Assembly (NCBI RefSeq): GCF_020906515.1
Contig: NC_085850.1
Span: 1,178,001 to 1,242,000 of the forward strand
Source of the DNA: Vanrija pseudolonga
Lineage: Eukaryota > Basidiomycota > Tremellomycetes > Trichosporonales > Trichosporonaceae
Length of the DNA stretch: 64,000 bases
Direction: 5' to 3'
Positions 33,034 to 43,045 of this stretch are shown piece by piece. Under the pieces are notes generated by a model that searched no databases, had not been told where the DNA came from, and saw nothing but the letters and a program-made list of their open reading frames with translations. A program made the translations under genes and the position numbers. Numbering within the stretch: position 1 is the first letter of the stretch; every line of letters begins with the position of its first letter.

Positions 33034-33966
33034 ATGGCAGCAGTGGCCCGTACTCTCAAGGTGGACGTGACGGTGAGTGCGGCGTCCTTTCTCTCGCCAC
33101 CTTCCTTCCCTCCCACGCCGCCCGCCAGCTCGCTCGCTAACGCTCGCTCGCTCCCAGTCCGACGTCCTCTGCCCCTTCTGCTACCTAGGCGTCAAGCAGC
33201 TCCAAGCCGCAACAAAGACGTACAACACCTCGCACCCCACCGCGCCAGTGGCCCTCGACATCAAGTTCCACGCGTACCCCCTCTCGCCCGACCTCACCGA
33301 CGCGCCGCGCGACCGCGCCGAGCACATGGCCAAGAAGTTTGGCGCGGAGCGCGTCAAGGCCATGGAGCCGTTCTGGAAGGAGCGCTTTGGGCCGTACGGG
33401 ATTGAGCGGTGAGTCGAGTACAGCGAGTACACTCGCGCAGCGAGTGTGCGAGCGCCGAGGTGCTTGTGGCACTCGCTTTGGGCAGCAGGCTGACTCCTCT
33501 CCCCCAGCAACCCCGGCGGCAAGGTCGCCTCATCGCACCTCTCGCACCGCCTGACCTCGTACGCAGGCAAGCACGCGCCTGCCTCGCAGCTTCCCCTCGA
33601 GATGGACCTGTTTGACATGTATCACGCGCGCGGGATCGAGCCGAGCAACCGCGCCGAGCTTTCGCGGCTGGCCGTGAAGAACGGCGTCTTTCCTACCGAG
33701 GAGGCCGCGGCGGCCTTCCTCGACAGCACAGACGAGGACGCAGATGTGCGCTCGGCGTACTCGCTTGCGCGCAGGCGCGGGATCGACGGCGTGCCGTTCT
33801 TCATCTTTAACGACAAGTTTGCGACCTCTGGCGCTGTGGGCGAGGACGAGTTTGGCGAGGTGAGTGGTTGGGCGGACGGCCGTGGTCGGCTGTCCCGAGG
33901 GAGGCGCCGAGGTTGGTCATTCGCTGACACACGCCGCAGATCCTCGACACAGTCGTCAAGAACTAA
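33034..33966 (+). CDS. DsbA/FrnE-like thioredoxin-fold oxidoreductase, short form
   Basis: Four exons (33034-33072, 33158-33408, 33508-33859, 33940-33966) encode 222 residues. The thioredoxin fold starts almost at once, with the active-site motif in SDVLCPFCYLG (CPFC). A helical insertion follows, and the cis-proline loop is GVPFFIFNDKFATSGAVG near the end. This is the FrnE/2-hydroxychromene-2-carboxylate isomerase-like branch of the DsbA family, whose fungal members are cytosolic oxidoreductases of uncertain substrate. There is no signal peptide. A tandem relative lies 424 bp downstream on the same strand. The last exon is only 27 nt. Confidence 0.85.
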
Positions 33967-34344
33967 TGTTACCTGCTGTGGCTGGCTGTATCTATGCGAA
34001 CGAATGCGAATGCGAATGCAGAATGTGCTCGTGTGTGCAAGGCTAAGGTTGCTGCTGGCTGCTGCCTGCTGCCTCATGGTTGAACTGACTGACTGCTGCG
34101 GCGACTAGCCGGTAGTCGCCGCACTACCTGACACTTGACGTCACCCCAGCCAGTGGTTGCATTCCGCACACGGTGCGGGCTACGGGATATCAACATGCGT
34201 GGTCCGGCGCGCGGCGTGCTGGCATGGGGAAGGCAGATACCGCAGTCTATGCGCTGCCTCGCTCTCACGCGGCGCAGCCAGCGCCCGACAGGACGCCGCG
34301 AGGCCCGCGCTGCTTGCTTAGTGAGGCGGCTAGCGTCGCGACGG

Positions 34345-34350
34345 TATAAA
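34345..34350 (+). promoter_or_regulatory. TATA box of the second DsbA-like gene
   Basis: TATAAA lies only about 41 bp upstream of the chosen ATG at 34391. Transcription from it would start close to that ATG, so translation could instead begin at the internal Met before ARPITVDV. Confidence 0.5.
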
Positions 34351-34390
34351 TGGCGGCTGGGGGCCATGTGTCCCGCCTCTCCCCTCGTTC

Positions 34391-35288
34391 ATGTCAAGAA
34401 CGCAGCTACGCTTCGCCGTTGCTGCCCTAGTCGTCGCGCTCACCATATCGCTACTCCGCCTTCTCCCCCGCGCCAGCCTCCCGCTCAGTCGTGCCCCCTT
34501 CGCAGCCCGTAACCTGTCCACCACAGCACCCGCAGCCATGCCCGCCCGCCCCATCACCGTCGACGTGACGGCCGACCCGCTCTGCCCGTTCTGCTACCTC
34601 GGCACGACGCAGCTCAAGCACGCGGTCGTCAAGTACAACAAGGAGCACGACGCGCAGATCGACCTCCAGTGGAAGTTCCACCCGTACGCGCTCAACCCGT
34701 CGCTGCCCGAGACGCCCGAGACGCGCCAAGGGTACATGACGCGCAAGTTTGGCAGCACGTCGGGCTCGACCGACTCGCTGGCCAAGAGCTATGCCGCGGC
34801 GGGGCTCAAGCGGTGAGTGGCTAGCGAGGGGGGAGAGAAACAGGAGGCATGCTGACCCACCCACCCCCGCCAGCGCCGACCCCGCCCACTCGTACATCTC
34901 GTCGAGCTTCACGGCCCAGCGCCTGCTCGCGTACGCGCAGCACCACTGGGCGTCGCTGCCGCGCCACGAGGCCAGCACCAAGATCGTCCAGCTCAACAGC
35001 GACATCGGGTACATGATCCACACCGAGGGCCACCACGCGAGCGACCGCGCGCACCTCGCCAAGATCGCGCACAAGGACGGCGTGTTCCCGTCCGAGGCCG
35101 AGGCCAAGACTTGGCTCGAGGGCTCCGAGCTCTCCGACGAGGTCAACAAGGGCTATGCGGCCGCCTCGCGCCAGGGGATCCGCGGCGTGCCCTTCTTCGT
35201 CTTTGACCACAAGTTTGCTGGCAGCGGCGCTGTCGGCGAGGAGGGCTTCGAGGAGATGCTCGAGGAGGTCGTGGGTGCCGAGTCGTAG
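34391..35288 (+). CDS. DsbA/FrnE-like oxidoreductase with N-terminal hydrophobic extension
   Basis: Two exons (34391-34812 and 34874-35288) give 278 residues. The core matches the upstream neighbour: DPLCPFCYLGTTQLKHA with a CPFC active site, KFHPYALNPSLPETPE, KDGVFPSEAEAKTWL, and RGVPFFVFDHKFAGSGAVG. It differs by an N-terminal extension with a hydrophobic stretch (FAVAALVVALTISLLRLLP) followed by an Arg-rich segment, which could be a membrane anchor or a mitochondrial presequence. If translation starts at the internal Met near residue 50, a cytosolic form would be made. Same-strand tandem location and shared motifs indicate an old duplication. Substrate unknown. Confidence 0.85.
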
Positions 35289-35421
35289 GGCGTGAGCCTA
35301 CTCTTTCGCTTCTTCTCCTTGCCACCCTTGCCCTTAGTCTTCTTGTTTCTGTATCCAGTCCAATGCCTATGCAAGAATATGTATACTACAACAGCTGATG
35401 ATAACTGAGCCGGTGCCACAT

Positions 35422-36696
35422 CTACTCCTCTGCCGCCACCTTGGCCTCGGGCGCCTCCGCCGCCGCCTTGCGGCGGTACAGCCGCATCCAGTAGCGCGCA
35501 TTCTCAAGCTTGCACGGCCAGTCGGCGCCGACGCCGTCGGCAAGACGCCACCACTTGGAGTCGTCGGCGCGCACGCGCTCCCATGCGCCGGGGTCGGCGC
35601 GGAGCAGGAGCGCATCGAGGACCATGTATACGGGCCACGTGCGGCCGTCCTTCCCGAGCGCGAACTCGGCGATATCGCTCGCGCTGTCGGCGACAAGCAG
35701 CAGCCCGCCGGGCGGGGTACGTGCCGTGATTGAGCGCAGGAGCGCCGCCGTGCGCGGGCGGGACTGCGCGAGCAGCTCGGTGAGCGTGAAGAAGATGGTC
35801 GTGAGGGACGGCGCAGGGAGGGAGGTGATGGAGGTTGAGGAGGCGTCGAGCACGTCGTCCTTGATGTACTTGAAGTTGATGGACCCCGGCAGCTCCCACT
35901 CGGACCGCGCGGCGTTGCCGAGCCGCGTGAGCACGCCTCCCCAGTCCCCAATATCGAGGGACGTCCAGCTGATTGGCGCGCCACGGCCGAGCAGCTGTGC
36001 CGAGTGGGCGAGAGCCGCGACGGCAAGCAGTTCGGAGCCGGCACCGCCGCCGATGGAGAGGATGTGAGTGGGCGTAGCTGTCGAGGCGTCGGTCGCTGGG
36101 GCGTCGGCAGCCTGGTTCCCACCCTCCTCCTCCTTCTCATCGTCTTCCTCTTCTTCTCCCTCCTCTTCCTCCCCCTCCTCCCCCTCGCCAACGAACAACC
36201 CCCGCACATCCTTGATCCCCGCCATCAAGTCCCTAAAGCACAGCGCGCGACTCGGCACCCAGCGGCCGGCGTACGCGTCCAGCAGGGCCGGGTTGGTGAA
36301 GAGCTCGAGCCACTTCTTGTCGTACAGAAGGCCCTTTGCCGTTTGGACATCGGCCGTGAAGGACGGCGAGGTGAGTGCGGTGCCGAGCGCGGCGCGGATG
36401 ACGTCCAGGATCTCCTCGTCGCTCGGGCTGCTGGTAAACGCTGCCGCGGGCGGCGTGGGGTCGATGACGACGGCTTCGGCGGCGTCGGCGCCCGCGTCCG
36501 ACTGGTCGTCGTCGGACTCCTCGCCATCCGACTCGGCCTTGGCCGCGGACGCGTTGCGCGCCGGCGGGTGGTGCAGCTTCTTCGGCTTGCCCTTCTGCGA
36601 CGCCGGCTTGCCGAGCTTCTTCTTGGGCGCGAACGAGCGCGAGCGGTGGGTCATGGTGCGGTGCGAGGTGATCAAGGTCGTCTTCGCCGCCTCCAT
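35422..36696 (-). CDS. BMT6: 25S rRNA (uridine-N3)-methyltransferase, BMT6-like
   Basis: A single minus-strand exon of 424 residues. After a basic, nucleolar-like N-terminus (HRSRSFAPKKKLGKPASQKG) come EEILDVIRAALGTALTSPSF, VQTAKGLLYDKKWLELF and YAGRWVPSRALCFRDLM, a block typical of Bmt6. The SAM-binding motif is ILSIGGGAGSELLAVA and the later motif is WTSLDIGDWGGVLTRL. Bmt6 methylates one uridine (m3U2843 in yeast) of 25S rRNA. An acidic Glu-rich insert interrupts the domain near residues 170-190. The first ATG is at 36696; a second, 14 codons later (MTHRSRSFA), may be the true start. This is the only intronless gene outside the 42-50 kb island that could be modelled completely. Confidence 0.82.
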   Translation of the reverse strand: MEAAKTTLITSHRTMTHRSRSFAPKKKLGKPASQKGKPKKLHHPPARNASAAKAESDGEESDDDQSDAGADAAEAVVIDPTPPAAAFTSSPSDEEILDVIRAALGTALTSPSFTADVQTAKGLLYDKKWLELFTNPALLDAYAGRWVPSRALCFRDLMAGIKDVRGLFVGEGEEGEEEEGEEEEDDEKEEEGGNQAADAPATDASTATPTHILSIGGGAGSELLAVAALAHSAQLLGRGAPISWTSLDIGDWGGVLTRLGNAARSEWELPGSINFKYIKDDVLDASSTSITSLPAPSLTTIFFTLTELLAQSRPRTAALLRSITARTPPGGLLLVADSASDIAEFALGKDGRTWPVYMVLDALLLRADPGAWERVRADDSKWWRLADGVGADWPCKLENARYWMRLYRRKAAAEAPEAKVAAEE

Positions 36697-37723
36697 CAAC
36701 AGCAGATCGGCGCGCCAACTTTTGTGATGGCGGACCTCATGATCACCACGTGTGGTGGCGTCGGATTACGTAAATCATCACGTGACCTCGCACCCTCGCA
36801 CCACTTTTCGAGGCGGGTTGAGTGAAGCAAGGCGAGCCGCTCCCCCTCGCCGCAAGGTATATAAGGAGCGCGGGCCTCGATCCCCCATGTTCTCGATATC
36901 AAAAGCATGGTTTCCCCTCTGCCACCGAGCGCTAGCGACCCACACGCTCTCTTGCTCTGCCACGGGGATTCACTAGACGGACGGATTAATGCCTCGAAAC
37001 CTTTAGGAAACCTATTGCGTTGTTACCCATCGCGCACCGGGTGCTGTGGATTCGATACATTTGTAGCTTTGGGCCTATGGATTTTGCTCTGAACGATGTC
37101 GTGGGACCGAGCCCGGTGGGGGACGAAGAGCCAGGGGGACGCCGCGTCTGGAAAGTGATAGTGTCGGCGCTGGCAAGAGCGTGTAGCGACGATGTGGTCG
37201 CCGTCTCTGCCCGCCGAAGCCTGCACTGTCACTGTCGTTTGCTCTCGGCCAGGAATGCGTCGTGTTGCTCTGGTCTGGTCGTCGCTGGTTGCTGGCTGCT
37301 CCAAGTTCAAGGTTTGGCCGAGTGCAATGAGTTGGCAGCATTTTCTCCCCTAGAATGCCGTGGTCGAGTCTCCCCTCCCTCCCTGGCGGCGTGGCCGGCT
37401 GCGGCTGCTGCTGGCTGCTGCTGCTGCGACTTTGTGCCTGACGCGCATGACCACGTTTTCTGACCCTGATAAAGTCCCGTCCTCATCGACGGCCTCCACG
37501 ACGCCCGGCTAACTTGTCCACAATCAGCCACACTAGACTCTGGTTACAAGCCACAACCCGCTGCAGCCGCCTGCTGCTATTCAAGGACAGACAGCTTCGA
37601 CACGTTAACCTTCCCCCCCATTGACACATTGGAGACACTTGCCATCTCGTTCTCTCCGTTGCACTTCGACTGCTGCCTGCACCTGCCCACACACCCCACG
37701 CCCCACGTCATCGCGCCGATCCC
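36697..37723. other. Divergent intergenic region BMT6 / KEX1 with an isolated TATA box
   Basis: This 1027-bp stretch separates BMT6 (minus) and KEX1 (plus). A strong TATATAAG box occurs at 36858-36865 on the plus strand, some 860 bp before the KEX1 ATG, with no coding frame of merit directly after it. In the last 100 bp before 37724 the KEX1 frame is open but lacks ATG and reads a hydrophobic stretch. Confidence 0.5.
36858..36865 (+). promoter_or_regulatory. TATA box without an obvious gene
   Basis: TATATAAG followed by GAGCGCGGGCC lies between two divergent genes. It could drive KEX1 with a long, probably spliced leader, or a separate short transcript. No RNA fold was recognised downstream. 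Confidence 0.35.
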
Positions 37724-40255
37724 ATGCCAACGCAGCACGTCAACCCCCGCGCTCGCGTTGCGCTCGCCGCGCGCGATCTCGAGCACGAGCACGAGCGCGA
37801 CGCCGCCACCGTCGTCGAACGCGCACCCGAGCCCGAGGCCGAGTCGTCGACAAGCCAGAGCCGTGAGCTGCTGATCTGGGTGCATGGGACTACCAACTGA
37901 CCACTACAGGGGCCAAGCTGCGTGCCGTCGACGAGCGCCAGGCCAAGAGTGAGCTGCGTTCGCTGGCAATGTACTGACGGCCCAGCTCTCCCATCCGCGG
38001 CCAGCTTCTATGTCCACTCGCTCCCCGGCCTCGGCGTTCTGAGTACCCACCCAACGTGCGTGCTGCTACTCGGGAGATGCCGTGGCGCAGCAGCTGACGT
38101 ACCCAGCCACCCTCTCACAGTCCACGCCGGCGAGCTCCCATCGTACCCCGGAGAAGGCAAGGGCGGTGGTGAAGGCCCGGTGGGCAAAGATGCCGAAATC
38201 TTGTGAGCTCCCCGCCGGCTAAACGGTGCTGACTCCGACTTTAGTTTCATGATGGTCCGTGCCCGTCGCTCCGCAGGCAAGCAGCGTGTCGTCTTCTGGT
38301 TCAACGTGAGTGCAGCTGAATCGTTCACCTGAGTGCAGAGCTGACTCGACAGGGAGGGCCTGGCTGCTCGTCGTTCGATGGCTCGATGATGGAGGTCGGC
38401 CCATGGAGGACGGTACCCGCATCGCAGACCGAGTCGGGGCAGGTCGAGCTCAAGCTCGTTGAAGGCGGCTGGGAGGAGTACGCCACCATGGTGTATGGTG
38501 AGTGCCGTCGTCGTGGAGCTGGCCGCTGACGCCCCAGTCGACCAGCCGCCCGGAACAGGCTATTCGTTCATCCCCAGCAACGGCTACCTGCACGAGCTGA
38601 CCGAGGCCTCGGCACACCTCATCAAGTTCATGGAGAACTTTTACACCGTCTTCCCAGAGTTGGACGGCGCAGACGTGGGTCTGGGGCGTGTCCTGTGCGC
38701 CCTCCCGCTGACTCGTACAGACCTACCTTGCAGGAGAGTCGTTTGCCGGACAATACATCCCCTACTTTGCCGACGCGTTGATAAAGAAGGACGCGACCAC
38801 CCTCCCCAACTTCAACCTCCAGGGCATTGCCATCGGCAACGGCTGGATCGACCCTCTGAGGCAGTACCCAGCCTACCTCGAGTTTGCGTACGAGAGGAAG
38901 CTCATCAAAAAGGGAAGCGACGAAGACAAGGCTGCCCATGCCGCTATGGACGAATGCGCGGCATGGATGAAGAACTACACCGACCCCTTGATCACGCCCG
39001 TCAACATTCCCCACTGTGGTGGAGTCATGGATTCGGTGACAAAGCCCGCACTGAAGGAGTGGGTTGTCGCTAGGCTGGACGGGAGCTGACTGTCGCAGGA
39101 TTGACGGACATATGAAGTGTCTCAACATCTACGACGTGCGACTGGTCGACAGTTACCCGGCGTGTGGTATGAACTGGCCACCAGACCTCTCCGACGTGTA
39201 CAAGTACCTGGCGGTGGGTGAATTTGCCGAGTCCATCTGCTGACTGGACAGCGTCGGGATGTGGTCGAGGCTCTGCACGCCACCAAGCACCAAAGGGCAT
39301 GGACGGAGTGTGACGACCGCGTCGGCAACCAGATGAGAGCTGGCAAGGAGCCAGCCTCTGTCCACCTCATCCCTGGCATCTTGGAGAAGGGCGTCAAGGT
39401 CCTCATGTTTGCCGGTGACGAGGACCTCATCTGCAACTACATTGGCATTGAGCGCATGATCGAGGCGCTGGACTGGAGCGGCGAAGTTGGGTTTGGAGCC
39501 GTGAGTCACCGCCGGTGTTGTGAGGGAAGGAATGCCCGCTCACTCTCCAGAACGCCACTGCCCAGCCTTGGTATCTCAACGACACCCAGGTCGGCGAGTG
39601 GACGACTGACCGCAACCTGTCATACGCAAGGCTGTACGAGGCATCGCACATGGTTGGTTTCGACGTCCCTCACGTCTCCAACGACATGATCATGCGCTTC
39701 ATGGATGTCGACATCAACATGTTGCCTGGTCTCACTGGCTCCGGGTCGTCTCGAGTTGGAGAAGACAAGCGGCCTGCTGTCCACTTTGGTCCTCAGCCAA
39801 CAACCTCTGGCATGCCGATTCTCAAGGGCGGAAAGGGCGACTGGGAGGGTGAGTGGTTTCTTGGCCCTTGAGTACAGCCACTGACGCATTCAGAATGGTA
39901 CAACGCCGTCTCGGCTGTCCTTATCCTCCTCACGCTCATCGGCATCGTTGGCGTCTACCTCTTTGTTCGACACAGGCGAATGCGTCGCGGCCTCTCGCTG
40001 CCAACCCACGCCGGTCGTCGCTCAAACGACGGTAACCGCGAGGAGAGGATGCCTCTGGCCGGAGCAGACGAGTACGAGCTGGATGACGGTGTTGGCGGTA
40101 ACGGTGCCGCCGACAGCCGCGGGAAGGGCAAGGGCAAGAGCCGCGCACGGACGAGCGATGAGCTTGACGAGGAGGAGCATGGCAAGGACCCCAACCATGT
40201 GTTTGCGCTTGGTGATGAGGACGAGCACGACCACGAGTATGACGCTGGCAAGTAG
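37724..40255 (+). CDS. KEX1: KEX1-type serine carboxypeptidase of the late Golgi
   Basis: Twelve exons (37724-37862, 37910-37948, 37986-38055, 38107-38202, 38245-38305, 38353-38497, 38538-38674, 38721-39058, 39099-39213, 39252-39500, 39551-39848, 39894-40255) give 682 residues from the first in-frame ATG. Serine carboxypeptidase motifs are in order: [42 protein letters not shown] (nucleophile Ser), [14 protein letters not shown] (Asp) and [11 protein letters not shown] (His). A transmembrane helix ([20 protein letters not shown]) and an acidic cytosolic tail near the end are the KEX1 hallmark. The enzyme trims C-terminal Lys/Arg from peptides cut by Kex2. The start is doubtful: no signal peptide follows ATG 37724, but the open frame just upstream reads a hydrophobic stretch. 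Confidence 0.9.
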
Positions 40256-41003
40256 GCCACGTTGTTAGACTAGACGCGTTGTACGGGATGCCATAGAGTA
40301 TCTTGGAGTGACTGTGACGCAGTGTGTCTGTGCAGTGCCAGTCTCAACCATCACTCCGTCATCGGTGCGCCATCCACACCCCGCATTTGCCGCCCCGTCT
40401 TCCGCCGTCCGCTCACACACAATCATCTGCTCACACACACACACCTCATCCGCATGGTTCTCGCACTCCGCCCACGCACACAAGAAGCGCCATCCCCTGC
40501 CCCTCACCCCCGCCCCTCACCCCCACCGACCCAGCGACGCCGCCGCCGCCCACATAAAGGCAACCGACCCACCTCCCCTTCGCTCTTCCACCCACCCACT
40601 CACTCTCACTCTTCCACTTCACCCCACCGGTTCTACCCTCTCGCTTACACCTCATGCCCCACTGCCTCCCACCACTTCAACCACGTTTCACCGCGCACGA
40701 ACACGCAGGCAGCACCACGACGGCGGACACGACACGACTCACTCGCCACCACCCACACTCCGTCGACACTCCGCACCACCCACCACCCGTAGTCCGTCAT
40801 CAGGTTCCAGCACCACGCCAAGGCCCCAAGAGCCCGGCCTCACCTTGCTCACACTAATGTGCGCTCTCAGCACTGCACAGACGTACGTACCGCTGCTGAT
40901 CTATGCTCGTCGGCGCTCCACCAGCGCCGACTCCCTTCCCCGTGGGGTAGAGATTCGAAAGCTCAAAACCGTGGCCGAATAACCGAGATGACCGATGAAT
41001 CAT
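40256..41003. other. Intergenic region KEX1 - tRNA-Leu
   Basis: This 748-bp stretch holds the 3' region of KEX1 and a long CA/CT-rich block (40390-40800) with repeated CACAC and CACCC. Several frames are open across it because of composition, none with domain features. Confidence 0.5.
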
Positions 41004-41103
41004 GCGACGTTCTGCTAGTGGTCCATGCAGTCGGCCTTAAGCTTAAATTTTGCGTAAATCCGATGGGAGCAATCCCTCGCGCGTTCGAATCGCGCACGTC
41101 GCA
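41004..41103 (+). tRNA. tRNA-Leu (anticodon TAA), intron-containing
   Basis: A perfect 7-bp acceptor stem pairs GCGACGT (41004-41010) with ACGTCGC (41096-41102), followed by discriminator A. The D arm has TGC/GCA with TAGTGGTCCAT as loop. The anticodon arm TCGG...CCGA encloses C-T-TAA-G and an intron of about 16 nt (CTTAAATTTTGCGTAA). A long variable arm GGGA-GCAA-TCCC marks a class II tRNA. The T arm is GCGCG-TTCGAAT-CGCGC. A T-rich stretch (TTATTTT) follows as a weak Pol III terminator. Leu is inferred from the anticodon plus the long variable arm. One anticodon-stem pair (C31-T39) is mismatched, so a non-functional copy is possible. Confidence 0.75.
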
Positions 41104-41732
41104 TTATTTTGGACTTTGTTTGAAGTGGCACGCGAAGTCATAATTGGCTCAAGATAAGCAGCAACTGCTTTGACTACCTTGCATGGCGACTCTGGAGATC
41201 TTTGGCTGGTAGGCAAGGCAAGCCACAGCACATTGTTGCTTTAGCCTTCGTCCTCAGATGGTGCGGCTCACTCGCTCTCCTGTTGGGGCGTTTGTACATG
41301 GGCATTCGTCTCGACAACTGCTCGCAGCGTTGGGATACCCGTCACTTGACAAGGACGCTGGACCTCGGTAGGCTTCAATGCCGCAGAACACACACAACAC
41401 GCGATAGCATACAGAAGGGGACTGAAGCACGCCGAGCTCGGCGCCGGATAACCCAGACGGAGGAGACGGCGGGGGTACAACTCGCTCGAATACAAATGCT
41501 TGCAGGACTTCAACACAGCAAAGCCGCGGGACATGTCTTGGGCCGGTGCGACACAGGCACGCTACAATGGCCTCCTCCACACATGTCCATCGTTTCCTCC
41601 AGCCGAGCACTAGCCTCACCCCCTGCTCGTCTCGCTGCCGACTTGAAGAGGCGTGCGTGAGAAAAGACCGTCTAGTCGACGACGACTAGCAACACAGCGC
41701 GATGGGCACTAGCTCATCGGCAAGGATACCCC

Positions 41733-41815
41733 AAAGATAATCGCTCCGCCGCATCCACCCAGTCAGCGATGGGCTGCTGCCGGACTCCGAATCGCGGGCT
41801 CACAGCCTACGAAAC
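41733..41815 (+). repeat. Upstream block shared by island copies 1 and 2 (first copy)
   Basis: The segment resembles 43046-43128 in the same orientation: CCAAAGATA.TC.CTCCGCC at one end, CGGGCTCACAGCCTAC at the other. Further downstream both have GATCAC then TGACCTCA.GGC. Both blocks lie about 410-430 bp before the ATG of their gene, so gene and upstream region were duplicated together. Confidence 0.7.
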
Positions 41816-41950
41816 CGCACGGTAGTAGTAGTGGTACGGTAGGCTTGAATGTGGATCACATGTGTTGTTTCTGACCTCACGGCCGTTGCAGTGTCTGCCT
41901 GCTGGCGACTACACAGAAGGGCAGCATAGCTTAGTTCATGTTTCGGCCGC

Positions 41951-42004
41951 GCTGAACACACATGTCGCGCTGAACACACATGTCGCGCTGAACACACATG
42001 TCGC
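41951..42004 (+). repeat. Three exact 18-bp tandem repeats
   Basis: GCTGAACACACATGTCGC occurs three times without mismatch, about 160-210 bp upstream of the ATG of island copy 1. Each unit includes ACATGT, a palindromic hexamer. No similar array was seen before the other copies. Confidence 0.95.
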
Positions 42005-42160
42005 GCCGAGGACACGGGTTTCCGAGCAGCACGGGGTACCGCACAGTTGCACCGATATGGTCACTGAAGAGCTCGTTGCTAGACCACGATGTGTATATCA
42101 CCGGACGTCTCCACCGTCGGCATCGCAACTCGCGCTCACACCCACGCCGACGACCCCACC

Positions 42161-42883
42161 ATGTCCTTCAACTGCTCGTACCCCTACAACCCCAACGTGA
42201 CGTGCTTCCTCCAGCCCGCCGTGTACAACAACACTGCGTACGCCCTCATGTACGACGCCGATATGGCCCAGGCTGGGCAATGCCTCCTGCAATACGACAT
42301 CGTCTTCACCGAGTGCGTCACGAAGTCGAAGGAGCGCCGAGCGGCGCTTGGCCTGCCGTCTGGGTCGCACGCGCGACCGACACTCGGGCGTCTCCCACTG
42401 CTCCTCCTCCTCTTCCTCGTCTTCCTCTCTGCCGCCTGCGCGAAAGCAGTCTCGTGCTCGCGTTTCGACCCCGACTCCCGCGACGCATGGGACTGGAACG
42501 CGGTCACCCCGAGCATCAGGCTAGAGGACGCAGCAAGCCTGTGCTTCGCCAACGCCCCGTGTGGCGGGCCCTTCAAAGAAACGGCGACGACATCGCTCAC
42601 ATGGGCTGTGAACGGGACCGTCGAAGTCAAAGTCAAGCCCGCCGACGTGGTCGCCCTCGTCGGTGGGTCGTACGCGACCAAAGTCACGTCCGTGCCCGCC
42701 GACGGCATGTGGATCAATCATGGCAGAGCCTACATGACCACCTTTGCCTACGCGGTGAATGTTTCCGGCTGGTTTGAACAGTGCTCAGACGGGCAGAGGT
42801 ATCGTGGCTCTGCCCTGGTGCCGGACGGCGATAGGGTCGCGCTCCGGTACTTCTATACCGACCAAGCGGGCTCTGGTGCGTAG
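42161..42883 (+). CDS. Island family copy 1: internal signal-anchor protein of unknown function
   Basis: Intronless, 240 residues. Residues 1-65 begin MSFNCSYPYNPNVTC and end in the basic ECVTKSKERRAALGLPSG. A hydrophobic segment follows (LPLLLLLFLVFLSAACAKA, about 73-92), ending in an Ala-x-Ala pattern like a signal peptidase site. The C-terminal domain (about 93-240) has DAWDWNAVTP, a Cys pair, VALVGGSYATKVTSVP, a VSGWFEQCSD block and YRGSALVPDGDRV. The same blocks recur in five neighbours, so the frame is real. Sequons (NCS, NVT, NNT) lie on the N-terminal side and NGT on the C-terminal side. No known family was recognised. The C-terminal domain is probably extracellular. The start is fixed by identity with copies 2 and 3. 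Confidence 0.8.
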   Translation: MSFNCSYPYNPNVTCFLQPAVYNNTAYALMYDADMAQAGQCLLQYDIVFTECVTKSKERRAALGLPSGSHARPTLGRLPLLLLLFLVFLSAACAKAVSCSRFDPDSRDAWDWNAVTPSIRLEDAASLCFANAPCGGPFKETATTSLTWAVNGTVEVKVKPADVVALVGGSYATKVTSVPADGMWINHGRAYMTTFAYAVNVSGWFEQCSDGQRYRGSALVPDGDRVALRYFYTDQAGSGA

Positions 42884-43045
42884 TCGCTACTGTCCTCTGT
42901 CTCGGATGAGCAAGTGCGGGCCAGATCGTGTGGCCGTCGAGTTTCTGTTAATCCATAGTCGCATGCCAATCATGGTGGTGGTCGCCGCCACAAAGCAGCA
43001 ATGCCAGTGCGACAAGGACGCGCGCCACCACCAACCAGTACTCAC

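Larger units (their letters stand above)
41104..42160. other. Upstream region of island copy 1
   Basis: This 1057-bp stretch opens the island. It contains the duplicated upstream block (41733-41815), the 18-bp tandem repeat (41951-42004), and a TATATCA-like sequence near 42096, about 65 bp before the copy 1 ATG. Short frames show no domain. Confidence 0.5.
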
